From UPXZ01 sp964634605 (GTDB lineage Bacteria > Bacteroidota > Bacteroidia > Bacteroidales > Paludibacteraceae): 64,000 bases of DNA. Location: positions 1 through 64,000 of the forward strand of contig CAZWLJ010000007.1 in NCBI GenBank assembly GCA_964634605.1. The letters run 5' to 3'. Below the pieces are notes generated by a model. The model was not told where the DNA came from, searched no databases, and saw only the letters and a program-made list of their open reading frames with translations. Of the stretch, positions 54,817 to 63,259 are shown piece by piece. The stretch's first letter is position 1; each line of letters opens with the position of its first letter. The translations under genes were made by a program, and so were the position numbers.

Positions 54817-57318
54817 ATGAACGTGCTGAAAACAAACATATTATTCATTTTTCTTCTGATAGCTACATCACTTTGGGCTCAGGATGCTCCGGAGTTTGTT
54901 TCTTTTTCAAAAGATATCAACAACTGGCAACTGGCAGGAAATAAAAGCAATACAGCTATTGTTGCTGACGAAAATGACTATGAAGGGATTCTGAATGCAG
55001 TTTCGCATCTTCAAAAAGATTTCACCCTGGTATTGGGAAAAGAGCCTGAAATTCAAAACAGTATTTTGTCCAGGGGTGTGAAAATCATCATCGGTTCGAT
55101 TGGAAAAAGCAACTTCATTAAAGATTTAATCATCAGAGGTTTGATTGATAAAACAGACCTGGAAGGTAAAAACGAAAAATTTATCATTCAGACTGTAGAA
55201 AATCCGGAACAAGGAGTTGAAAAAGCCCTGGTTATTGCAGGAAGCGATATGCGTGGAACCATTTACGGTATCTACGAATTATCCCGACAAATGGGTGTTT
55301 CTCCCTGGTACTACTGGGCAGATGTGCAGGTTCGGAAATCAGAAAATATTTATGTGAAAATCGGAAAATATACTGCCGGAGAACCAGCCGTAAAATATCG
55401 CGGAATTTTTCTGAATGATGAAGCACCTGCACTCTCAGGATGGTCAAAGGCAACTTTCGGAGGCTTCAATCATAAGTTTTACGAAAAAGTGTTCGAACTG
55501 ATTCTAAGGCTGAAAGGTAATTTTATCTGGCCGGCCATGTGGGGAAATGCATTTTTCGACGACGACCCCGAAAACGGACCTCTGGCAGATAGAATGGGCA
55601 TTGTAATCGGTACATCGCACCATGAGCCAATGGGACGGGCGCACGATGAATGGCGAAGATACGGATCAGGAAAGTGGGACTACAGCCAAAATCCGAAAGT
55701 GTTGAAAAATTTCTGGCAAAATGGCTTTGAACGGATTAAAAATTACGAATCGGTGGTCACAATAGGTATGCGAGGTGACGGAGATGAGCCGATGAGTGAA
55801 GAAAGTAATATTAAATTATTGGAAAAAATTGTCAGGGACCAGCGAAGCATTATTAAAAAAGTTTCAGGTAAGAAAATAACAGAAACACCGCAGGTATGGG
55901 CGCTCTACAAAGAAGTGCAGGACTACTATGACAAAGGAATGCGCGTGCCCGATGATGTAACCCTGTTGCTTTGCGACGACAACTGGGGCAACGTGCGCAA
56001 GCTTCCTGACCCCGCCGGAAAGCAACACAAAGGTGGATATGGAATGTATTACCACTTCGATTATGTGGGCGGTCCGCGAAATTACAAGTGGATTAATGTG
56101 AGTCAGATACAGCGCGTGTGGGAGCAGATGAACCTCACCTACAGCCACGGTGTGAACCGTATCTGGATTGTAAATGTGGGTGATCTGAAACCAATGGAGT
56201 ATCCGATCAGTTTTTTCCTGGATATGGCATGGAATCCGTCACAATTCAATTCTCAAAATCTTCTTAACCACACCGAAAAATGGTGCGCTCAGCAGTTTGG
56301 CGAAAAATACGCTCCGGAATCGGCCCGTATAATTGATAAGTACACAAAATTCAGCCGCAGGATTACACCCGAGCTGCTGAACGATACGATTTACAGCCTG
56401 AAAAATTACAACGAGTTCGAAACCGTTGTGAATGAATTCCGTGCTCTTGCACTCGATGCATTCAGGCTCCACCAGCAGATTCCGGCAGAGAGCAAAGATG
56501 CATTTGATCAGTTGGTGCTTTTTCCTGTGAATGCATTTTCAAATCTGTATGAAATGTATTTCGCAGTAGCTAAAAACAAAGAACTGGCTCGCGAAAACAA
56601 TCCTGAAGCAAATCTCTGGGCAGATAAGGTTAGAGAATGCTTTGAAAGAGATTCGCTGCTCACCGTACATTATAACACGGTCATTTCCGGCGGAAAATGG
56701 GCACATATGATGGACCAGGTACGTATAGGCTATACCTACTGGCAGCAACCGGATAAAAGTGTGATGCCCCGGGTGACACGTGTAGCTGCTGATAGTAAAG
56801 CGATTTTTATTGAAAGGGACGGATTTGTCTCCATGGAAGCACCCCATTACACCAGAAAAGGAGAATCTGCCGGTATTCACTGGGAAATTATCCCGGATTT
56901 GGGAAAAACACTCTCGGGTGTTACAACCTTCCCCCAAAACAATTACCCGGCTTCACCGGATAAAATCTACCTCGAATATGATTTTATATTACAATCCGAA
57001 GGAATGTTTGCCGTGCATATTCTTGTGTCACCAACGCTGAATTTCAACCAGAATAAAGGATTGAGATATGCCATTTCCATCGACGGGCAGGAAGAGCAAA
57101 TAGTAAATATCAATGATAAATATGATGTGAAAAAAATGGAAAAATGGCAGGCACGAAGCATAAACGAAACTGTAACCAAACATAACTTCTACCTGAAAGG
57201 AAAACACACGCTCCGTTTCAGGGTGCTTGAACCGGGTATCGTACTGCAAAAAATAATGATTGATACCGGAGGGCTTAAATCAAGCTATCTGGGAGCGCCT
57301 GAGAGTGTAAAAAAATAA
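54817..57318 (+). CDS. GH115 xylan alpha-1,2-glucuronidase
   Basis: The 833-residue exported enzyme (signal peptide to about 21, SLWAQ) removes (4-O-methyl)glucuronic acid from inner positions of xylan chains. Conserved GH115 stretches are KYRGIFLNDEAPALSGW (about 191-207), FIWPAMWGNAFFDDD, GIVIGTSHHEPMGRA, TIGMRGDGDEPM, LLLCDDNWGNVRKLP and the Gly/Tyr-rich YYHFDYVGGPRNYKW. The C-terminal third holds a helical region and a beta-sandwich domain (about 690-820). The length is normal for the family. It starts 14 bp after the CE15 gene; the two would act one after the other, the esterase freeing the uronic acid that GH115 then removes. Confidence 0.93.
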   Translation: MNVLKTNILFIFLLIATSLWAQDAPEFVSFSKDINNWQLAGNKSNTAIVADENDYEGILNAVSHLQKDFTLVLGKEPEIQNSILSRGVKIIIGSIGKSNFIKDLIIRGLIDKTDLEGKNEKFIIQTVENPEQGVEKALVIAGSDMRGTIYGIYELSRQMGVSPWYYWADVQVRKSENIYVKIGKYTAGEPAVKYRGIFLNDEAPALSGWSKATFGGFNHKFYEKVFELILRLKGNFIWPAMWGNAFFDDDPENGPLADRMGIVIGTSHHEPMGRAHDEWRRYGSGKWDYSQNPKVLKNFWQNGFERIKNYESVVTIGMRGDGDEPMSEESNIKLLEKIVRDQRSIIKKVSGKKITETPQVWALYKEVQDYYDKGMRVPDDVTLLLCDDNWGNVRKLPDPAGKQHKGGYGMYYHFDYVGGPRNYKWINVSQIQRVWEQMNLTYSHGVNRIWIVNVGDLKPMEYPISFFLDMAWNPSQFNSQNLLNHTEKWCAQQFGEKYAPESARIIDKYTKFSRRITPELLNDTIYSLKNYNEFETVVNEFRALALDAFRLHQQIPAESKDAFDQLVLFPVNAFSNLYEMYFAVAKNKELARENNPEANLWADKVRECFERDSLLTVHYNTVISGGKWAHMMDQVRIGYTYWQQPDKSVMPRVTRVAADSKAIFIERDGFVSMEAPHYTRKGESAGIHWEIIPDLGKTLSGVTTFPQNNYPASPDKIYLEYDFILQSEGMFAVHILVSPTLNFNQNKGLRYAISIDGQEEQIVNINDKYDVKKMEKWQARSINETVTKHNFYLKGKHTLRFRVLEPGIVLQKIMIDTGGLKSSYLGAPESVKK

Positions 57319-57414
57319 AAAATATGTTTTCAAATACATTTAACATGCAGATAAAAGGATTAAAAAACAGCAAAATATTATCGTAAATAAATATAATTAA
57401 TACCATCATTACTA

Positions 57415-58830
57415 ATGGAATTTCAGACAAAGTCAAATGGCGAATCGAAAGGTTTTTATAAACTTTCGTGGGTGCAACGTATCGGTTTCGGATCGGGCGA
57501 TTTAGCGCAAAATCTTATTTACCAAACAGTTGCACAATATCTTCTGATATTTTACACTAACGTATTCGGGCTGCCTGCTGCTACTGCCGCGGTCATGTTT
57601 CTGGTTGTAAGGTTAATAGATGTTCTGTGGGATCCGGTTGTCGGAGCGTTTGTTGACAAACGTAATCCGAAGATAGGCAAATACCGTTCGTATCTTATCA
57701 TTGGTGGAATACCCCTTACAGCATTTGCCATTCTTTGCTTCTGGAATGGCTTTTCGGGCTCGTTGTTGTATGCTTATATCACCTATGTAGGTTTATCCAT
57801 GTGCTATACACTGGTAAATGTACCTTATGGTGCACTCAATGCGTCGCTTACCCGGGATACAGATGAAATTACCAAACTCACATCGGTGCGGATGTTTCTT
57901 GCCAACCTCGGCGGGCTTGCCGTAGCATACGGAATTCCTATTCTCGTGAAATCTTTTTCGCCCGATGGTAAAATCAACTCGCATGAATCGGGTAAGGCCT
58001 GGTTTATTACCATGACAATATATGCCATTGCAGGACTGGCTTTACTGATTTTCAGTTTCTCGCAGACAAAAGAACGTGTAGTGATGGACGACAAGGAGAT
58101 GGAGCATGTGAAAGTATCTGATTTGTGGACCGAATTTAAGAGGAATCACCCGCTTCGGGTACTGGCATTTTTCTTCATCACGGCATTTGCCATGATGGCC
58201 ATCGGAAACTCTGCCGGTTCGTATTATATGATTTATAACGTGAGTGCTCCCGATATGTTGCCTTATTTTGCAGCACTCGGCTCCATTCCCGCGTTCATTT
58301 TTATGCCTTTGGTTCCGGCCATTAAAAAAGCTATTGGTAAAAAACAGATGTTCTACGTATTTCTATCCATAGCTATACTGGGTATGGCTATACTCTATGT
58401 CGTTTCGGTCGTTCCTTCTCTCAAATCTCAGATTTGGCTTGTACTCACTGCCCAGTTCATTAAATCTACCGGTGTAATTGTGGCTACCGGATATATGTGG
58501 GCGCTGGTCCCGGAAGTAATATCTTACGGTGAATATACTACAGGACGTCGTATATCAGGCATTGTAAACGCCCTCACAGGCATTTTCTTCAAAGCCGGTA
58601 TGGCTCTGGGAGGTGTTGTTCCGGGATTTGTACTGGCTATGGTTCATTTCGACGAAAATAATACAATTTCACAATCTCCTGCCGTACAGCAGGGTATTCT
58701 GTGGCTCGTTGCAGTGATTCCTGCATTATTACTTCTCCTGGCTATGTTTACAATTTCAAAATACGAACTCGATGATGAGGTGATTGACAAAATTAACATG
58801 GAAATTGAAGAAAGACAATTAAATAAATAA
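57415..58830 (+). CDS. GPH/MelB-type sugar:cation symporter
   Basis: The 471-residue inner-membrane protein has about 12 hydrophobic helices and no signal peptide. GPH family signs are RIGFGSGDLAQNLIYQ near the N-terminus, DVLWDPVVGAFVDKRNPKIGKYR (key part DPVVGAFVDKRNPK, about 74-87) in the loop after helix 2 and YGEYTTGRR near 365. Members in xylan loci carry xylose, xylobiose or xylo-oligosaccharides into the cytoplasm with Na+ or H+. It lies just before a GH10 gene and a GH43 gene without a signal peptide, which fits uptake of short xylo-oligosaccharides. Confidence 0.92.
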   Translation: MEFQTKSNGESKGFYKLSWVQRIGFGSGDLAQNLIYQTVAQYLLIFYTNVFGLPAATAAVMFLVVRLIDVLWDPVVGAFVDKRNPKIGKYRSYLIIGGIPLTAFAILCFWNGFSGSLLYAYITYVGLSMCYTLVNVPYGALNASLTRDTDEITKLTSVRMFLANLGGLAVAYGIPILVKSFSPDGKINSHESGKAWFITMTIYAIAGLALLIFSFSQTKERVVMDDKEMEHVKVSDLWTEFKRNHPLRVLAFFFITAFAMMAIGNSAGSYYMIYNVSAPDMLPYFAALGSIPAFIFMPLVPAIKKAIGKKQMFYVFLSIAILGMAILYVVSVVPSLKSQIWLVLTAQFIKSTGVIVATGYMWALVPEVISYGEYTTGRRISGIVNALTGIFFKAGMALGGVVPGFVLAMVHFDENNTISQSPAVQQGILWLVAVIPALLLLLAMFTISKYELDDEVIDKINMEIEERQLNK

Positions 58831-58927
58831 TCACTCAATCTCGAGATCAAAGGAAAAACCATTCATTTACAGGAATGCCTGACAGTTGAACGAATTCACT
58901 TAATAACAAAAATAAAAAAACAAACAG

Positions 58928-60061
58928 ATGAAAACAAAAATGCCTGTTGCTCTGAAAATGTGTATCGCAACATTTATTTTAACGTTTTTAACCGGATGTA
59001 CCACTCCCAAAGAAACGTTGAAAGGCGCATTTAAAGATAAATTTTTAATCGGAGTGGCCATGAATGCTGCCCAGATTACCGAAGCAGATTCGAATAGTGT
59101 TGTTCTCATCAAGGAGCATTTTAATTCCATTACAGCAGAAAACTGCATGAAAAGTGAAGAATTGCAGCCTGTGGAAGGTGAGTTTAACTTCAAGCTGGCC
59201 GATCAGTTTGTCAAATTTGGCCAGACTAATAACATGTATTTGATCGGGCATACACTTGTATGGCACTCGCAAGCTCCCAAATGGTTTTTTACAGATTCCA
59301 ACGGAAAAAATGTATCATCCGAAGTGCTCATCGAACGGATGAAAAAACATATCTATACAGTTGTAGGAAGGTATAAAGGTAAAATTAAGGGATGGGATGT
59401 AGTTAATGAGGCATTCGAGGATGATGGCTCATGGCGAAAATCAAAATTTTATCAGATTATCGGCGAAGATTACATCAGACTGGCTTTTCAGTTTGCTCAC
59501 GAAGCCGATCCGGATGCTGATTTGTACTACAACGATTATTCCATGGCACATCAGGGCAGGAGAGATGCAGTAGTGCAAATGGTTAAAAACCTGAAAAGTC
59601 AGGGAATAAGAATCGACGGAGTGGGAATGCAGGGACATATGGATATGGAGTTTCCAAGAATTGAAGAATTTGAAAAAAGTATCGTCGCTTTTGCCGAAAC
59701 AGGTGCCAAAGTGATGATTACCGAAATGGATCTTACTGTATTACCCAAACCCGGTAAAAACTTTGGTGCTGAGATTTCAACTAATTACAAGTATCAGCAG
59801 TCACTCAATCCCTACACTCAAGGATTGCCCGACTCGGTTGCAACGGCATTTGAAAACCGCTACAACGAGTTTTTCAAATTATTCCTCAAGCATCACGATA
59901 AAATCGAACGTGTTACCATGTGGGGAGCTTACGACGGACAATCTTGGCGCAACAACTGGCCTGTAAGAGGCAGGACAGATTATCCGCTCCTTTTTGATGT
60001 CAATTATCAGCCAAAAACAATTGTGAAAACAATTATTAAAGAAGCAAAAGCAACAAAATAA
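58928..60061 (+). CDS. Compact GH10 endo-xylanase lipoprotein
   Basis: This 377-residue lipoprotein (Cys about 24, FLTGCTTP) is a single GH10 domain without binding modules. Motifs: ITAENCMKSEELQP, IGHTLVWHSQAPKW, acid/base E161 in WDVVNEAF, DGVGMQGHMDM, nucleophile E266 in ITEMDL, and MWGAYDGQSW near the end. Unlike the split surface Xyn10C, it is compact; it may act on the periplasmic or outer-membrane side on soluble fragments already cut by the surface enzyme. Location on the outer-membrane face cannot be told from sequence. Confidence 0.95.
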   Translation: MKTKMPVALKMCIATFILTFLTGCTTPKETLKGAFKDKFLIGVAMNAAQITEADSNSVVLIKEHFNSITAENCMKSEELQPVEGEFNFKLADQFVKFGQTNNMYLIGHTLVWHSQAPKWFFTDSNGKNVSSEVLIERMKKHIYTVVGRYKGKIKGWDVVNEAFEDDGSWRKSKFYQIIGEDYIRLAFQFAHEADPDADLYYNDYSMAHQGRRDAVVQMVKNLKSQGIRIDGVGMQGHMDMEFPRIEEFEKSIVAFAETGAKVMITEMDLTVLPKPGKNFGAEISTNYKYQQSLNPYTQGLPDSVATAFENRYNEFFKLFLKHHDKIERVTMWGAYDGQSWRNNWPVRGRTDYPLLFDVNYQPKTIVKTIIKEAKATK

Positions 60062-60081
60062 TAATTAAAACGATAGAAAAA

Positions 60082-61059
60082 GTGAAAAAAGCAAAATATC
60101 TGATAGACAAGCCCGATTATTATATGGCAGATCCTTCGGTGCATGTATTCGAAGGTAAAATTTATATTTATCCATCGCACGATGTGGAATCTGGAATTCC
60201 CGAAAATGATAATGGTGACCATTTCGACATGCGCGATTACCACGTATTTTCGATGGAAGATATTGACAAAGAGGTAACTGACCACGGCGAAATACTTTCC
60301 GTAAAAACAATTCCCTGGGCAGGACGACAGCTCTGGGATTCTGATGTAGCTTTCAAAGATGGCAAATACTACCTGTATTTCTCACTGAAAGATAAAAACG
60401 ATGTGTTCCGTTTGGGTGTTGCCACAAGCGACAAGCCCGAAGGTCCGTTTGTTGCAGAAAGTAATCCCATACCAGGAAGTTATTCCATTGATCCCTGTGC
60501 ATTTACCGGTGACGACGGGACTTGTTATTTATATTTCGGAGGACTGTGGGGTGGTCAGTTGCAGCGCTACAGGAATAATAAGGCCATAGAGTGCGGTCAT
60601 GAACCTGCCGATGACGAACCTGCGCTTTGTGCAAGAGTCGTCAGGATGAGCGACGACATGCTTCATTTTGCCGAAGAACCCCGTGATGTGCTGATTATCG
60701 ACAAAGACGGCACTCCGTTGAAAGCCGGAGATCACGACAGGCGTTTTTTCGAAGCATCGTGGATGCACAAATACAACGGGAAATACTATTTCTCCTATTC
60801 TACAGGAAACACACATTTACTTTGCTATGCCATTGGCGACCATCCATACGGACCGTTCGTCTACCAGGGAGTAATTCTGACTCCGGTAGTAGGCTGGACT
60901 ACGCATCATTCCATCGTTGAAATAAACGGAAAATGGTACCTTTTCCATCACGACAGTGTCCCCTCGGGAGGACGTACCTGGTTGCGCAGTATGAAAGTAG
61001 TGGAGCTGGAATACAACGAAGACGGAACTATTAAAACCATAGAAGGTAGCCTGAAATAG
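60082..61059 (+). CDS. GH43 beta-xylosidase-like enzyme without signal peptide
   Basis: The 325-residue protein is a bare GH43 propeller. It begins with GTG at 60082, the only start that keeps the whole first blade (the next Met is in YYMADPS, at the active site). The catalytic acids are the base Asp in MADPSVHV (about 17), the modulating Asp in YSIDPCAF and the acid Glu in FFEASWMH. The opening and the absence of other domains resemble GH43 subfamily 1. No export signal is seen, so it should act in the cytoplasm on xylo-oligosaccharides brought in by the symporter encoded two genes upstream. It follows the GH10 gene by 20 bp. Confidence 0.88.
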   Translation: MKKAKYLIDKPDYYMADPSVHVFEGKIYIYPSHDVESGIPENDNGDHFDMRDYHVFSMEDIDKEVTDHGEILSVKTIPWAGRQLWDSDVAFKDGKYYLYFSLKDKNDVFRLGVATSDKPEGPFVAESNPIPGSYSIDPCAFTGDDGTCYLYFGGLWGGQLQRYRNNKAIECGHEPADDEPALCARVVRMSDDMLHFAEEPRDVLIIDKDGTPLKAGDHDRRFFEASWMHKYNGKYYFSYSTGNTHLLCYAIGDHPYGPFVYQGVILTPVVGWTTHHSIVEINGKWYLFHHDSVPSGGRTWLRSMKVVELEYNEDGTIKTIEGSLK

Positions 61060-61130
61060 TTGTTCAGACTAATGCTGAAATTAACTTCAGACGTCTGTTG
61101 AGGCAGATTTTTTTACATCAAAGAAAAATA

Positions 61131-63248
61131 ATGAAAAAAATAGCGCTTTGTTTTCTCGTAGTTTTTATTAATCATTTTGTAGTTCGCGCTGAAGATGGAC
61201 ACCGTTTGTGGCTTCGTTATGATAAGAGTGCGCAGGGTGTTCATCTTTTCAGCAGTCTGATTGCTGATGATAATGTGTTGGCTGTCAGCGAACTACAGGA
61301 TGCCTGGAAACAGATTACCGGAAACAGCCTTCCAAAGGCAAAGAAACTTGCTGATAATGTGCTGGTTGTTGGAACATCGAAAAACAAAACGATTCAATCA
61401 CTGGGTTTACAAAAAACGTTGAATCCCCTCGGGAGCGAAGGATATGTATTGAAAACGATTACTGACAGGGATCGGAAATACACGGTCGTTGCAGGTAACT
61501 CAGATTCAGGTTTGCTTTACGGAATATTTTATTTGCTTCGTTTGATACAGACCAGTCAATCTGTTGAAAATCTGAATATTATCGAAAAGCCTGCTTACAA
61601 GCTTCGTCTGCTCAATCACTGGGATAATCTGGACCGAACCGTTGAACGGGGATACGCCGGATATTCTATATGGCGCTGGGACGAACTTCCGGGCATAATT
61701 TCACCGCTGTACAGGCAATATGCGAGAGCTAATGCATCTGTCGGGATTAACGGTACCGTGCTGAACAATGTCAATGCATCGCCCCTGATATTATCCGCCG
61801 AATACCTGGAAAAAGTAAAAGTCATAGCTGCCGAATTACGTCCTTATAACATCAGGGTGTACCTTTCCATCAATTTTTCGTCGCCCAGGGAACTTGGCGG
61901 ACTGAAAGATTCCGACCCGCTGAATCCCGAAGTACAGAAATGGTGGAATGACAAAGCAAAGGAAATTTATTCAAAAATTCCCGATTTTGGGGGATTTCTG
62001 GTCAAAGCCAACTCGGAAGGACTTCCCGGGCCGATGGACTACGGACGGACTCATGCCGATGGAGCCAATATGCTGGCAGATGCACTGAAACCGTTTGGCG
62101 GAATCGTGATGTGGCGTGCTTTTGTGTACAATCCCGATGGTGATGACCGTGCAAAACAAGCATTTAAGGAATTCAAACCGTTTGATGGAAAATTCAGGGA
62201 CAATGTCATTATCCAGGTGAAAAACGGACCCGTGGATTTTCAGCCGCGTGAACCTTTCAGCCCGCTTTTCGGCGCCATGGAACAAACACCCGTAATGCCC
62301 GAATTTCAGATTACCCAGGAATATCTGGGTTTTTCCAATCATGTCGCTTACCTGGCTCCGATGTGGAAAGAATGTCTTGACAGCGACACTTATTGCAAGG
62401 GGAAAGGCTCTTCTGTAGCCAAAACCACCGACGGTTCCCTGTTCAATCAAAAAATTACGGCAATAGCAGGAGTAGCCAACATCGGTGAAAACGCAAACTG
62501 GTGCGGAAATCATTTTGCACAGGCAAACTGGTACGCATTCGGCCGTCTGGCCTGGAATCATCAGCTGAGTTCAGAAAAAATAGCGGAAGAATGGTTGAAA
62601 ATGACTTTTACTTCCGACACAAATTTCATCGAACCAGTTAAAAAACTGATGCTTACTTCCCGGGAATCAGTAGTGAAATACATGATGCCGATGGGTTTGC
62701 ATCACCTGTTCGCCTGGGGACATCACTACGGACCCGAACCCTGGTGCGAAGTGCCCGGAGCACGGCCTGACTGGTTGCCAAAGTACTATCACAATGCCGG
62801 TGAAACGGGAATCGGATTCGATCGTACCACTTCGGGCAGCAATGCCGTTAGTCAGTACTATTCACCGCTACGTGAACAATTCAACAATATCGGAACCTGT
62901 CCTGAGAATCTGCTACTCTGGTTTCATCATCTTCCATGGAATTATAAAATGAAAAATGGAAAAATACTCTGGGATGAACTATGCTATAGGTACGACGAAG
63001 GTGTGCATGAAGTAAGAGAATACCAGAAAACCTGGGATAAAATGGAACATTTTATTGATGCCGAACGTTTCAGACATGTGCAGACCCGGTTGAAGATACA
63101 GGCAAAAGATGCCGTTTGGTGGAAAGATGCCTGCCTGCTTTATTTTCAGCAGTTTTCAAAAATGCCGATACCCTATAATATCGAACGACCTTTATGGGAA
63201 CTGGACGACCTGATGAAAATCAAACTGAATATGACGCATCATAATTAA
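61131..63248 (+). CDS. GH67 alpha-glucuronidase
   Basis: The enzyme removes 4-O-methylglucuronic acid from the non-reducing terminal xylose of short xylo-oligosaccharides. I chose ATG 61131 (705 residues, signal peptide to about 21, VVRAEDGH); the longer frame begins with TTG. The N-terminal domain (about 25-140) precedes a barrel with the acid E296 in KANSEGLPGP, the base D369 in NGPVDFQ and E391/E397 in PEFQITQEYLG, as in known GH67 enzymes. GLHHLFAWGHHYGPEPW and the C-terminal helical domain are typical. GH67 works on chain ends while GH115 works inside chains, so this locus has both modes. It is exported, so the final step takes place in the periplasm. Confidence 0.95.
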   Translation: MKKIALCFLVVFINHFVVRAEDGHRLWLRYDKSAQGVHLFSSLIADDNVLAVSELQDAWKQITGNSLPKAKKLADNVLVVGTSKNKTIQSLGLQKTLNPLGSEGYVLKTITDRDRKYTVVAGNSDSGLLYGIFYLLRLIQTSQSVENLNIIEKPAYKLRLLNHWDNLDRTVERGYAGYSIWRWDELPGIISPLYRQYARANASVGINGTVLNNVNASPLILSAEYLEKVKVIAAELRPYNIRVYLSINFSSPRELGGLKDSDPLNPEVQKWWNDKAKEIYSKIPDFGGFLVKANSEGLPGPMDYGRTHADGANMLADALKPFGGIVMWRAFVYNPDGDDRAKQAFKEFKPFDGKFRDNVIIQVKNGPVDFQPREPFSPLFGAMEQTPVMPEFQITQEYLGFSNHVAYLAPMWKECLDSDTYCKGKGSSVAKTTDGSLFNQKITAIAGVANIGENANWCGNHFAQANWYAFGRLAWNHQLSSEKIAEEWLKMTFTSDTNFIEPVKKLMLTSRESVVKYMMPMGLHHLFAWGHHYGPEPWCEVPGARPDWLPKYYHNAGETGIGFDRTTSGSNAVSQYYSPLREQFNNIGTCPENLLLWFHHLPWNYKMKNGKILWDELCYRYDEGVHEVREYQKTWDKMEHFIDAERFRHVQTRLKIQAKDAVWWKDACLLYFQQFSKMPIPYNIERPLWELDDLMKIKLNMTHHN

Positions 63249-63259
63249 ATCCTTCATCA

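Noticed and set aside
61098..61130. TTG-started N-terminal extension of GH67
   Set aside because: The ATG at 61131 directly precedes a normal signal peptide; the extension is polar and unneeded.
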